This document shows, in pieces, positions 15,176 to 22,760 of a stretch of DNA of 35,534 nucleotides. This DNA comes from Candidatus Anaerofilum excrementigallinarum. Its GTDB lineage: Bacteria > Bacillota > Clostridia > Oscillospirales > Ruminococcaceae. A program made the position numbers and the translations under genes. Where the stretch lies: assembly GCA_019115305.1 (NCBI GenBank), contig DXDW01000226.1, positions 1 to 35,534 of the forward strand. The letters are read 5' to 3'. The number at the start of each line of letters is the position of its first letter. The stretch's first letter is position 1. The notes beneath the pieces are model-generated. The model had not been told where the DNA came from. It did no database searches and saw only the letters and a list, made by a program, of their open reading frames with translations.

Positions 15176-15616
15176 ATGGACCGGCTTGTGATCTGTCCCA
15201 TGGAGCCCGCCGACCTGGAAATCTGCACCGCCATCGAGCAGCACGCCCCCGACCCCTGGACCGGCCCCCAGCTGGCCGAGGAACTGGCCTTTGAGTCGGC
15301 CCGGCTCTTTGTGGCCCGGCTGGCCGGCCGCCCGGTGGCTCTGGCCGCTTTTCAGCTGGCCGCCGGAGAAGCCAGCCTGAACACCGTCACGGTGGACCCG
15401 GCCTTCCGCCGCCGAGGCATTGCCGCCGCCCTGCTGAGCCAGGCTCTGGCCAGTCTGACCGCAGAAGGGGCCGAAATCTGCTTTCTGGAGGTGCGGGCCC
15501 GGAATGTTCCCGCCCTGGCTCTCTATGAGCACCTGGGCTTTGAAAAGGCGGGGCTGCGCCGGGGATTTTACAAAAATCCCCCCGATGACGCTGTCGTAAT
15601 GACCAAAAACTTGTAA
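15176..15616 (+). CDS. rimI: RimI-type ribosomal protein S18 alanine N-acetyltransferase
   Basis: A 146-residue GNAT-fold enzyme. The acetyl-CoA-binding motif is VDPAFRRRGIAAALL (about residues 77-91), followed by FLEVRARNVPALALYEHLGF, the RimI hallmark, and a short C-terminal GFYKNPPDDAVVM segment. RimI acetylates the N-terminal alanine of ribosomal protein S18. In many Firmicutes rimI sits between tsaB and tsaD; here tsaD follows after 22 bases but polA takes the upstream place. No separate promoter was seen. Confidence 0.88.
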   Translation: MDRLVICPMEPADLEICTAIEQHAPDPWTGPQLAEELAFESARLFVARLAGRPVALAAFQLAAGEASLNTVTVDPAFRRRGIAAALLSQALASLTAEGAEICFLEVRARNVPALALYEHLGFEKAGLRRGFYKNPPDDAVVMTKNL

Positions 15617-15638
15617 AAAATAGAGGTATTTATACATT

Positions 15639-16661
15639 ATGTATATTTTAGGCATCGAATCCAGCTGCGACGAAACCGCCGTGGCGGTGGTGCGGGACGG
15701 GCGAGAGGTGCTGTCCAGCGTCATCGCCTCCTCGGCTGCCGAGCAGAATCTCTACGGCGGGGTGGTCCCCGAGATCGCCAGCCGCCGCCATATCGAGAAC
15801 ATCAGCGCCACCGCCCGGCTGGCGCTGGAACAGGCGAACCTCCCCCTGGACGCCATCGACGCGGTGGCGGTCACATTTGCCCCGGGGCTCATCGGGGCGG
15901 TGCTGGTGGGGGTCAACTTCGCCAAGGGCCTGGCCTTCGGGGCCGGCAAGCCCCTGGTGCCGGTGCACCATCTCCGGGGCCATGTGGCGGCGCTCTATCT
16001 GGCCCATCCGGACCTCAAGCCACCCTTCCTCTGCATGGTGGCCAGCGGGGGCCACAGCCACATCGTCCGGGTGGAGGACTACACCCATTTCCAGGTGCTG
16101 GGCCGCACGGTGGACGACGCCGCCGGCGAGGCCTTCGACAAGGTGAGCCGCACTTTGAGGCTGGGCTATCCCGGCGGCCCGGCGGTGAGCAAGGCCGCTC
16201 TTTCCGGCAACCCCAAGGCCTACAAGCTGCCGGTGCCTCATGTGGAGGGGCGGTACAACGTGAGCTTTTCGGGGCTGAAAACTGCCGTGCTCAATGTGGT
16301 CAACCAGGCAAAAATGAAGGACGAGGAGATCTCGGTGCCGGATCTGGCCGCCAGCTTTGAGTGGCGCATCACCGAGATTCTGGCCGACAAGCTGCTGCTG
16401 GCCGCCAAGGACACCGGGGCCGACACCATCTGTCTGGCCGGCGGCGTGGGGGCCAACCATCTGCTGCGCAGCCAGCTGGAAGAAGGGGCCAAAAAGATGG
16501 GGGCCCGGCTCTGCATGCCCGAGCTGAAATACTGCGGGGACAACGCCGCCATGATCGCCGCCCAGGCCTATTACGAATACCTGGCCGGCAACATCGCCGG
16601 GCCCCGGCTCAACGGTCTGGCCACTTTGCCCATCGACTATTCCCCCGCCGAGCTGGACTGA
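15639..16661 (+). CDS. tsaD: tRNA N6-threonylcarbamoyladenosine synthase subunit TsaD
   Basis: A 340-residue ASKHA-fold protein, full length for TsaD. It transfers the threonylcarbamoyl group to A37 of ANN-decoding tRNAs, working with TsaB and TsaE. Seen are the N-terminal ILGIESSCDETAVAVV, the metal-binding HHLRGH pair of histidines, MVASGGHSH, the VDDAAGEAFDKVSR segment and AGGVGANHLLR. The ribosome binding site (GAGGT) is weak and about 11 bases from the ATG, so translation may depend on coupling with rimI. tsaB and tsaE are not in the window. A bidirectional terminator follows. Confidence 0.96.
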   Translation: MYILGIESSCDETAVAVVRDGREVLSSVIASSAAEQNLYGGVVPEIASRRHIENISATARLALEQANLPLDAIDAVAVTFAPGLIGAVLVGVNFAKGLAFGAGKPLVPVHHLRGHVAALYLAHPDLKPPFLCMVASGGHSHIVRVEDYTHFQVLGRTVDDAAGEAFDKVSRTLRLGYPGGPAVSKAALSGNPKAYKLPVPHVEGRYNVSFSGLKTAVLNVVNQAKMKDEEISVPDLAASFEWRITEILADKLLLAAKDTGADTICLAGGVGANHLLRSQLEEGAKKMGARLCMPELKYCGDNAAMIAAQAYYEYLAGNIAGPRLNGLATLPIDYSPAELD

Positions 16662-16684
16662 AAACTTTATATCCCGGTACATAG

Positions 16685-16721
16685 AAAGCCGCTGCTCCCC
16701 CAAAAGGGAACAGCGGCTTTT
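16685..16721. terminator. Bidirectional terminator between tsaD and a convergent lipoprotein gene
   Basis: AAAGCCGCTG (16685-16694) pairs with CAGCGGCTTT (16711-16720), with TCCC/GGGA inside. T runs are present on the plus strand and, more weakly, on the minus strand. Confidence 0.82.
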
Positions 16722-16745
16722 GCTGTGTGGGTATCCGGCTTTGGG

Positions 16746-17510
16746 TTATGCGGTGGCCCCAGCGCTTTCGGTGTAGCTGTCCAGGTCGACGGGAGGGGTG
16801 ATCTCCACCGGCTGGCCGGGGTCCACAAACTGGGTGGACATGGTCATCTCCATATCCATGGGGGTGTCGGCGGTTTCGATGGTTATGGGCATGGTGCAGT
16901 CCATCTGGCGGAAATAGCCGTCCTTGCCCACGGTCAGGGTGATGTCGCAGACGCCCAGTTCGGCGCTGGAAATATCCTGCCCCAGTTCGCCGGTGATCTG
17001 GGACAGGGAATCGGTGAGCAGCTGGCCGTCCACGGTAAAGTGCAGCACCTTGGCGCCGTCCTCCCCGTCCTCCATGGTCAGCTCCTGCAGGCTTTCGGCG
17101 TCCAGGCCGCTGAGATCCAGCTGCATCTGCTGGCCCATGGCGTCCTCCAGGGGCATTTCGGATTTGGCCTTGGTGCCCAGCACGTCCATGTACATCCAGC
17201 CATCGGCATAGTAGCTGCCCATGTCCAGGGTCATGCCCATCATCTCCATGGACATATCCATCTGCATCTGCATGTCGGACTGGCCGCTGTTTTTCACCAG
17301 GGTGTCCATGGTGGTGGTCACCGGCATGGAGATGCCCATGGCCGATACATCCATGTCGATGTCCGAAATGGTGTGCATATCCTTCAGTTCCGACTGCTTT
17401 TTCACGGCATCAGCATAGACGTCCTGGGGCGTTTTGGCTCCGCAGCCGGTCAACAGAGCCGCCAGGGCCAGTGCCGATGCAAGACTGAGAATGCGCTGTG
17501 CTTTTTTCAT
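16746..17510 (-). CDS. Methionine-rich lipoprotein
   Basis: A 254-residue exported lipoprotein with a signal peptide ending in ALLTGC (lipidated C23). By my count 27 of 254 residues are Met, mostly in two stretches with Met at every second position: MQMQMDMSMEMMGM (around residues 80-95) and MDMEMTM near the C-terminus. The alternation suggests beta strands with one Met-lined face. The general pattern (KKQSELKDMHTISDIDM, a WMYMD segment, a SEMPLEDAM segment) recalls DUF6612/LppX-like lipoproteins, but I cannot confirm it. The ribosome binding site is AGAGAGG on the minus strand. It lies 57 bases downstream of psuG with no terminator between, so it may be co-transcribed. Function unknown; hydrophobic ligand binding, metal binding or oxidant scavenging are guesses. 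Confidence 0.75.
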   Translation of the reverse strand: MKKAQRILSLASALALAALLTGCGAKTPQDVYADAVKKQSELKDMHTISDIDMDVSAMGISMPVTTTMDTLVKNSGQSDMQMQMDMSMEMMGMTLDMGSYYADGWMYMDVLGTKAKSEMPLEDAMGQQMQLDLSGLDAESLQELTMEDGEDGAKVLHFTVDGQLLTDSLSQITGELGQDISSAELGVCDITLTVGKDGYFRQMDCTMPITIETADTPMDMEMTMSTQFVDPGQPVEITPPVDLDSYTESAGATA

Positions 17511-17567
17511 ACTGATAAACCTCTCTTTGCGCTTTTTCTTTCTATAACGAAGCAGCCGGACAAAATC

Positions 17568-18485
17568 TTACAATTTGCTGTATTCTACCGCCAGCCGGGA
17601 GGCTACCCGGGCGTTGTTGTAGGCCAGCTGCAGGTTGGTGGCCAGGCTACGTCCTTCGGTGAAATCCACGATGTGGGCCAGCAGATAGGGGGTGAGGTGC
17701 TTGCCCTTTACACCTTCGGCCTTGGCGCTGTCGATGGCCCGTTGGATCACGGCGTTCATCTCGTCAAAGTCCAGGGCGTATTCCTCGGGCACGGGGTTGC
17801 CGATGAGCACGCCGCCCCGCAGCCCCAGGTCCCATTTGGCCTTGAGCACCTTGGCGGCGTCCAGCTCGTCCTTGGCGGCGTAGTCCACCCCGAAGCCGCT
17901 CTTGCGGCAGTAGAAGGCGGGAAAGTCCTCGGTGCCCATGCCCAGCACCGGCACACCCATGGTTTCCAGGTATTCCAAGGTCAGGCCGATGTCCAGGATC
18001 ATCTTGGCGCCGGCGCAGACCACCGCCACCGGGGTGTGGGCCAGCTCCTGCAGGTCGGCGGAGATGTCCATGGTGGTCTCGGCTCCCCGGTGCACCCCGC
18101 CGATGCCGCCGGTGGCAAAGATCCGGATGCCCGCCAGGCTGGCCAGGATCATGGTGGTGGCCACGGTGGTGGCGCCGGTGCGGCCGGTGGCTACCATAAT
18201 GGGCAGATCCCGGCGGCTGACCTTCTCCACGTTTTCCGCCCGGCACATCCGCTCGATGTCGGCGTCATCCAGGCCCACCTTCAGCTTGCCGTCGATGATG
18301 GCGGTGGTGGCGGGCACTGCGCCGCCAGCCCGCACCACCTGCTGCACCTTGTGGGCAAATTCCAGGTTTTCGGGCCAGGGCATGCCGTGGGAGAGAATGG
18401 TGCTCTCCAGGGCCACCACAGGTTTGCCGGCCTTGACGGCGGCTTCGATCTCGGGCTGGATAAAGAGATAATCCTTGAGATTCAT
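17568..18485 (-). CDS. psuG: Pseudouridine-5'-phosphate glycosidase
   Basis: A 305-residue PsuG/IndA-family enzyme. It splits the C-C glycosidic bond of pseudouridine 5'-phosphate to uracil and ribose 5-phosphate. The signatures are VALESTILSHGMPWPENLE near the N-terminus, ATGGIGGVHRGAE in the middle, the AGAKMILD segment with the expected Schiff-base Lys, and TPYLLAHI near the C-terminus. The ATG at 18485 has AAAGGAG upstream and overlaps the psuK stop as ATGA. Together with psuK it forms the complete two-step route from pseudouridine. No nucleoside transporter gene accompanies the pair. Confidence 0.95.
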   Translation of the reverse strand: MNLKDYLFIQPEIEAAVKAGKPVVALESTILSHGMPWPENLEFAHKVQQVVRAGGAVPATTAIIDGKLKVGLDDADIERMCRAENVEKVSRRDLPIMVATGRTGATTVATTMILASLAGIRIFATGGIGGVHRGAETTMDISADLQELAHTPVAVVCAGAKMILDIGLTLEYLETMGVPVLGMGTEDFPAFYCRKSGFGVDYAAKDELDAAKVLKAKWDLGLRGGVLIGNPVPEEYALDFDEMNAVIQRAIDSAKAEGVKGKHLTPYLLAHIVDFTEGRSLATNLQLAYNNARVASRLAVEYSKL

Positions 18486-19408
18486 ACAACATACTCCTTT
18501 ATCATAGTTTCGATTTTTTCCGCAGAGATTTCCTCGTCGATGGTGTTTTCCGCCGAAAGGGCGCAGAGGGAGGCCCCGATGGCGCACTGCACCGTCCGCA
18601 AAGGGGATTCCTCCCGCAAGGTGGCCCAGACAATGCCCGCCATGGCCGCGTCCCCGGCGCCGGTGGCGTTGCGCAGCAAAGGGAAGGGCCGGCTGGCGGC
18701 GTGAAGCTGTACCCCCCGGCAGTCCCGGTAGTAGATGCCCTCGGCCCCCAGGCTCACAAACACACGCTTTGCCCCGGTCTTGAGCAATTGGCAGCAGCCC
18801 CCCTCCAGCCCCGCCCGGGTGGAGCAGTCGCAGCCGGTGAGGGCCTGCAGTTCCATACGGTTGGGCTTGAGGGTGTCGAACCGCCCCGCCAGCGGGGCCA
18901 TCATGCCGGCCCAGGCTGTGGATACCGGGTCGAGAAAGAGCGGGCGGGTGCAGTTTTCGGTGAGGCTCCGCAGCGCCTCAAAGGACAGATTGGCGTCGCA
19001 CACCACCAGTTCGGCCTGGTTCAGCACCGGCAGGGCCCCGGCCACAAAATCGGCCCCCATGCCCTTGATGATCTCCATGTCGCTCATGGCCACCAGCATG
19101 TCCCCCTCGTCGTCCAGAATGGACACATAGCAGGAGGACCGCTGTCCCGGCAATACCTGCAAAAGCCGGGTGTCCATACCCAGCTGCCGGCAGCTGTCGG
19201 CCAGGATGCGGCCGTAGCCGTCATCGCCCACAGCGCTGGCAATGGCGGTGGGCACCCCCAGCCGGGCCAGGTTTTCCAGAATATTGCGCATCACGCCCCC
19301 GCAGGACAGATGCAGATGTCCGGGGTTGGAGTCCCGCAGCAGGACAGGGCCATTCGCCCGGCCGTGGAGGTCCACGTTGGCGCCGCCGATGCCCGCCACA
19401 AATTTCAT
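18482..19408 (-). CDS. psuK: PfkB-family pseudouridine kinase
   Basis: A 308-residue ribokinase-fold kinase. The N-terminal segment GGANVDLHG and SCGGVMRNILENLARLG bind the sugar. The LKPNRMELQALTG segment and NATGAGDAAMAG near the C-terminus form the ATP/anion hole with the catalytic Asp of GAGD. The psuG partner overlaps by ATGA, which supports pseudouridine as the substrate over other PfkB substrates. AGGAGGTGA lies 5-8 bases before the ATG at 19408, one of the best ribosome binding sites here. It is divergent from the M23 peptidase gene. Confidence 0.92.
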   Translation of the reverse strand: MKFVAGIGGANVDLHGRANGPVLLRDSNPGHLHLSCGGVMRNILENLARLGVPTAIASAVGDDGYGRILADSCRQLGMDTRLLQVLPGQRSSCYVSILDDEGDMLVAMSDMEIIKGMGADFVAGALPVLNQAELVVCDANLSFEALRSLTENCTRPLFLDPVSTAWAGMMAPLAGRFDTLKPNRMELQALTGCDCSTRAGLEGGCCQLLKTGAKRVFVSLGAEGIYYRDCRGVQLHAASRPFPLLRNATGAGDAAMAGIVWATLREESPLRTVQCAIGASLCALSAENTIDEEISAEKIETMIKEYVV

Positions 19409-19471
19409 GCAACCATCACCTCCTGTAAGGTAAAAAGCCGCATAGATCCGTACACATTTCTCCTTGCCTTC

Positions 19472-19500
19472 ATTCTACAAAAAAGCGGACAAAAAAACAA
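19472..19500 (-). promoter_or_regulatory. Sigma-A promoter of psuK-psuG
   Basis: On the minus strand TTGTTT (19500-19495), a 17-base spacer and TAGAAT (19477-19472). Transcription would start near 19465, about 57 bases before psuK. Confidence 0.6.
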
Positions 19501-19573
19501 CCGCCGCCGCTGCATAAAATCACCGCCGCCGCCGCACACTAACGGCAAATAGAAAAAAAGAGGAGAAAGGATT

Positions 19574-20347
19574 ATGAACAAACGTTCCAACCCCGTAGCG
19601 GCGTTTTTGCGCGGCAAGGGCTTTTATCTGGTCATGACGGTGTGCATTCTCACCGCCGCCGGCTGCAGCTTTGCCGCCATCCGCAACATGATGGACGAAC
19701 TGGAACAAAACGCTTCCAGCGCCCCCCAGACAGGAGAAGACCAATGGATCACACAGCCACCTCTGGAATTGCCCGATACACCCGTAGAGCAAAAGACCGA
19801 AAACGTGCCGGTGCCTACCCCTGCTGCCACGCCTGCCGCACCGGAGCAGACATCGCCGCCTTCCTCCTCCTCGCAGCCTACGCCGGAATCTGCCTCTTCC
19901 GCTTCTTCCGGCTCCGGCGAGCCTGCCGCGGCGCCCGCGCCCTCCTTTGCGCGGCCGGTGCCTGGGCAGACCTTGCAGGCCTTCAGCGGCGATGAGCTGA
20001 TTTACAGCGAGACTCTGGGCGACTGGCGCACCCACAACGGCGCCGATCTGGCCGCAAATCTCGGCGACACGGTGCAGTGCGCCGCCGCCGGCGAGGTGGT
20101 GGCCGTCCAGGAGGACGCCCGCTGGGGCGGCGTGGTAGAGGTGAAGTGCGGCGACGTCACGGTGCGCTACGCCGGTCTGGCGCTGCCCCTGACTGTCTCC
20201 GAGGGCCAGCAGCTGGCCGTCGGACAGGCGGTGGGCCAGGTGGGGGAGATCCCCTGCGAGAGCGCCCAGGCCAGCCACCTGCACCTGGAGGTGCTGCAGG
20301 AGGACAGCTATCTCGACCCCATCGCCTGGATGGAACAGGCGGGCTGA
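19574..20347 (+). CDS. M23-family metallopeptidase, SpoIIQ-like
   Basis: A 257-residue membrane-anchored protein: a helix at about residues 15-35 (GFYLVMTVCILTAAGCSFAA), a Pro/Ser/Ala/Glu-rich linker (about 45-130) and a C-terminal LytM/M23 domain (about 135-257). Zinc ligands look intact: HNGADLA gives the first His and Asp, and SHLHLEV the last His pair. The overall build matches SpoIIQ, the forespore partner of SpoIIIAH, and clostridial SpoIIQ keeps the zinc site. A cell-wall hydrolase with another role is possible. AGGAGAAAGGA precedes the ATG. A weak GCATA (19512-19516) with CACACTA 15-20 bases later faintly resembles a forespore sigma promoter, but the -10 match is poor. A strong terminator follows. 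Confidence 0.8.
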   Translation: MNKRSNPVAAFLRGKGFYLVMTVCILTAAGCSFAAIRNMMDELEQNASSAPQTGEDQWITQPPLELPDTPVEQKTENVPVPTPAATPAAPEQTSPPSSSSQPTPESASSASSGSGEPAAAPAPSFARPVPGQTLQAFSGDELIYSETLGDWRTHNGADLAANLGDTVQCAAAGEVVAVQEDARWGGVVEVKCGDVTVRYAGLALPLTVSEGQQLAVGQAVGQVGEIPCESAQASHLHLEVLQEDSYLDPIAWMEQAG

Positions 20348-20358
20348 CCCGCCCCATG

Positions 20359-20413
20359 GGCAGGGACGTTTTCCGGTGCGCGGTGAGCCGCGCCGGGCGT
20401 CCCTGCCTTTTTT
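20359..20413 (+). terminator. Rho-independent terminator after the M23 gene
   Basis: GGCAGGGACG (20359-20368) pairs with CGTCCCTGCC (20398-20407), with a GC-rich inner stem, followed by TTTTTT. Confidence 0.92.
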
Positions 20414-20456
20414 GCTGTATTTTGCCCTGCCGAGGGGACTCGAAGGCCGGATACAG

Positions 20457-20485
20457 TTGAAGCAAATCGAAAAATGTGGTATTCT
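20457..20485 (+). promoter_or_regulatory. Sigma-A promoter of the polysaccharide operon
   Basis: TTGAAG (20457-20462), a 17-base spacer and TATTCT (20480-20485) with an extended -10 TG. It would start near 20492, leaving a leader of about 130 bases before rfbC. Confidence 0.65.
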
Positions 20486-20538
20486 GAACACAGTATGCCA
20501 TGACAAAGGCATGCAGACGCAGAAATCCGATCCGGCGC

Positions 20539-20614
20539 GGCGGCCCCAGGGGCAATCGTGCGCGGAATCCTGAAAAAGCAAAGGGGGCCGCCTTACACAG
20601 CGGCCCAGGAAGGA
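20539..20614 (+). promoter_or_regulatory. rfbC leader with two mutually exclusive stems
   Basis: GGGGCCGCC (20584-20592) can pair either with the upstream GGCGGCCCC (20539-20547) or, through GGGCCGC (20585-20591), with the downstream GCGGCCC (20600-20606). The second hairpin abuts the ribosome binding region AGGAAGGA (20607-20614). No uridine run follows, so this would act on translation if it acts at all. Confidence 0.35.
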
Positions 20615-20623
20615 AAAAGCAAA

Positions 20624-21190
20624 ATGGGCAAGTTTAATTTCATCTCCACCGAGATCCCCGGCGTGGTGATCGTGGAGCCGGCCGTTTTCGGCGACGACCG
20701 GGGCTATTTTATGGAAACCTACCACAAGGGCGAGTTCGCCGCCGCCGGCATCGACCGGGAATTTGTACAGGATAACCAGAGCAAGAGCACCCGGGGCGTT
20801 CTCCGGGGACTGCATTTCCAGAAGCAGCACACCCAGGGCAAGCTGGTGCGGGTGGTGAGCGGCGAGGTCTACGACGTGGCCGTGGACTGCCGTCCTCACA
20901 GCGCCACCTTCGGCAAATGGGTGGGTGTGACTTTGTCGGCGGAAAACAAGCGCCAGTTCTACATCCCCGAGGGTTTTGCCCATGGTTTTTTGGTGCTCAG
21001 CGACGAGGCGGAGTTCGTCTACAAATGCACCGACGTCTACGACCCCACCGCCGAGGGCGGCATCCCCTACAACGACCCCACTGTGGGCGTGGTATGGCCC
21101 GACTGCGGCTGCGAGCACAAGCTCAGCGCCAAGGACAAGCTGCACGAGTCCTTCGCCAGCCAGAAATTTGAATTTTTTGAAAGGTGGTAA
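20624..21190 (+). CDS. rfbC: dTDP-4-dehydrorhamnose 3,5-epimerase
   Basis: A 188-residue RmlC/RfbC cupin enzyme, third step of dTDP-L-rhamnose synthesis. The catalytic His is H64 in GVLRGLHFQ; DDRGYFMETYH, FYIPEGFAHGFLVLSD and the C-terminal DPTVGVVWP are typical. The ATG at 20624 follows AAGGA by 9 bases; an upstream in-frame extension lacks family similarity. rfbA, rfbB and rfbD are not in the window, so the rest of the pathway must be encoded elsewhere. The gene leads an operon with an ABC exporter and glycosyltransferases, which points to a rhamnose-containing surface polymer. The next ribosome binding site overlaps its stop. Confidence 0.95.
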   Translation: MGKFNFISTEIPGVVIVEPAVFGDDRGYFMETYHKGEFAAAGIDREFVQDNQSKSTRGVLRGLHFQKQHTQGKLVRVVSGEVYDVAVDCRPHSATFGKWVGVTLSAENKRQFYIPEGFAHGFLVLSDEAEFVYKCTDVYDPTAEGGIPYNDPTVGVVWPDCGCEHKLSAKDKLHESFASQKFEFFERW

Positions 21191-21196
21191 GACCTC

Positions 21197-22006
21197 TTGG
21201 AACTGTTGAAGGCCTACTGCAAGGATTTTTGGAGATACCGTTTTCTGCTGTATAACCTGGTGGGACGGGATTTCAAGCTGAAATACCGGCGCAGCATTCT
21301 GGGCGTGGTGTGGAGCGTGCTCAACCCCCTGCTCATGAACGTGGTCATGGTGATCGTGTTCTCTACCATTATGGATATGCGCAGCGGCGGCATCAGCAAC
21401 TTCTCGGTTTACCTCATCATCGGCCAGCTGCTCTTTAACTTTTTCAACGAGGCCACCAGCGTGGCCATGGGCAGCGTTCTGGGGTCGGCCACTTTGCTGC
21501 GCAAGGTGTACATCCCCAAATACATTTTCCCCCTGGAAAAGGTCTGCTTCAGCCTGGTGAACTGCCTGTTCAGCTTCATCGCCCTCATCATCGTCATGAT
21601 CTTCACCCGGGCTCCCCTGCACCTCACGGTGCCCCTGGCCCTTTACCCCCTGCTGACCCTGTTTGTCTTCAGCCTGGGCATCGGCCTGGTGCTGGCCACT
21701 CTGGCTGTCTTCTTCCGGGACGTGATGCACCTGTGGGGCGTCTTCACCACCGCCCTGATGTATTTCTCTGCCATCTTCTACGATCCCATGGGTCTGGCTC
21801 CCAGCGCAGCGGTGAGCTTTTTGCAGAGATTCATCAGCTTTAACCCCATCTACTGGTACATCACCGCCTTCCGCGGCGCCGTGCTGGACGGCCGTCTGCT
21901 CACGGGCAGCGAGCTGCTGGTCTGCGGCGGCTGCGCTTTGGTGGCTCTGGCTGTGGGCCTCGTGGTGTTCCGCAAGCAGCAGGACAAGTTTGTTCTGCAT
22001 ATGTAA
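21197..22006 (+). CDS. Polysaccharide ABC exporter permease (Wzm/TagG/RgpC-like)
   Basis: A 269-residue ABC-2-type permease with about six membrane helices. Typical segments are the N-terminal FKLKYRRSILGVVWSVLNPLLMNVVMV and later SAIFYDPMG and NPIYWYITAFR. It moves lipid-linked polysaccharide across the membrane with the next gene's ATPase. The start is TTG at 21197 (MELLKAYCKDFWRY), served by AAGGTGG (21181-21187) in the end of rfbC; no ATG exists nearby. Confidence 0.9.
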   Translation: MELLKAYCKDFWRYRFLLYNLVGRDFKLKYRRSILGVVWSVLNPLLMNVVMVIVFSTIMDMRSGGISNFSVYLIIGQLLFNFFNEATSVAMGSVLGSATLLRKVYIPKYIFPLEKVCFSLVNCLFSFIALIIVMIFTRAPLHLTVPLALYPLLTLFVFSLGIGLVLATLAVFFRDVMHLWGVFTTALMYFSAIFYDPMGLAPSAAVSFLQRFISFNPIYWYITAFRGAVLDGRLLTGSELLVCGGCALVALAVGLVVFRKQQDKFVLHM

Positions 22007-22021
22007 GGGAGGAAAAAGAAC

Positions 22022-22756
22022 ATGAACATGATCGAAATCAACAATGTGTCCATGCGCTTTAACCTTGCCCGGGAAAAAAGCGAAAGCCTGAAGGAATACT
22101 TTTTACAGATGATCCACGGCAAGCTGCAGTTTGACGAGTTCTACGCCCTGCGCAATGTTTCCTTCAATGTGGAAAAAGGGGACTTCTTCGGCCTCATCGG
22201 CCTCAACGGTTCGGGCAAATCCACCTTGCTGAAGGTGATCTCCGGCGTCTACAAGCCCACCGAGGGCTCCACCAAGGTCCACGGCTCCATCGCCCCCCTC
22301 ATCGAGCTGGGCGCCGGCTTTGACATGGACCTCACCGCCCGGGAAAACATCTACCTCAACGGCACCGTGCTGGGTTTTACTCCCAAATACATCGACGAGA
22401 AATTCGACGAGATCGTGGAGTTCAGCGAGCTGCGGGACTTCCTGGATGTGCCGCTGAAAAACTATTCCTCGGGCATGGTGGCCCGCATCGGTTTTGCCAT
22501 CGCCACCATCACCCAGCCCGATGTGCTCATCGCCGACGAGATTTTGTCGGTGGGCGATTTCCTGTTCCAGCAGAAATGCGAGGCCCGCATGAACGAGCTG
22601 CTGGCCAAGGGCACCACCGTGATTCTGGTAAGCCACTCCATCCAGCAGATCGAGCGCAACTGCAACAAGGTGGCCTGGCTGGAAAAAGGACATCTCAAGA
22701 TGGTGGGGGACACCGCCACCGTCTGCGAACAATACAAACAGACGCATCGGGAGTGA
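22022..22756 (+). CDS. Polysaccharide ABC exporter ATPase (Wzt/TagH/RgpD-like)
   Basis: A 244-residue ABC ATPase. Walker A is GLNGSGKST (60-68), the signature region YSSGMVARIGF, Walker B VLIADEIL and the H-loop VSHS. The N-terminal strand is followed by an amphipathic insertion (SESLKEYFLQM) typical of teichoic-acid/O-antigen exporters. It ends soon after the nucleotide-binding domain, so it lacks the C-terminal carbohydrate-binding domain of long Wzt proteins; substrate choice probably does not depend on chain-end recognition. GGGAGG lies 9 bases before the ATG. It forms a transporter with the preceding permease. Confidence 0.92.
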   Translation: MNMIEINNVSMRFNLAREKSESLKEYFLQMIHGKLQFDEFYALRNVSFNVEKGDFFGLIGLNGSGKSTLLKVISGVYKPTEGSTKVHGSIAPLIELGAGFDMDLTARENIYLNGTVLGFTPKYIDEKFDEIVEFSELRDFLDVPLKNYSSGMVARIGFAIATITQPDVLIADEILSVGDFLFQQKCEARMNELLAKGTTVILVSHSIQQIERNCNKVAWLEKGHLKMVGDTATVCEQYKQTHRE

Positions 22757-22760
22757 TGGC

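Noticed and set aside
12661-15234. Open frame of over 850 codons antisense to polA
   Set aside because: polA motifs are intact on the plus strand; the antisense product is a Gly/Val/His-rich artefact of GC-biased third positions.
16725-18704. Long plus-strand frame across the lipoprotein, psuG and psuK genes
   Set aside because: It runs antisense to clearly recognised genes and across their promoter gap; no ribosome binding site.
19501-19540. CCG repeats as a CRISPR array or minisatellite
   Set aside because: Repeat units are only 3 bases, in two short blocks, with no spacers.
19520-22000. Long minus-strand frame antisense to the M23 gene, rfbC and the permease
   Set aside because: It crosses a strong terminator and several real genes; product is His/Gly-rich without domains.
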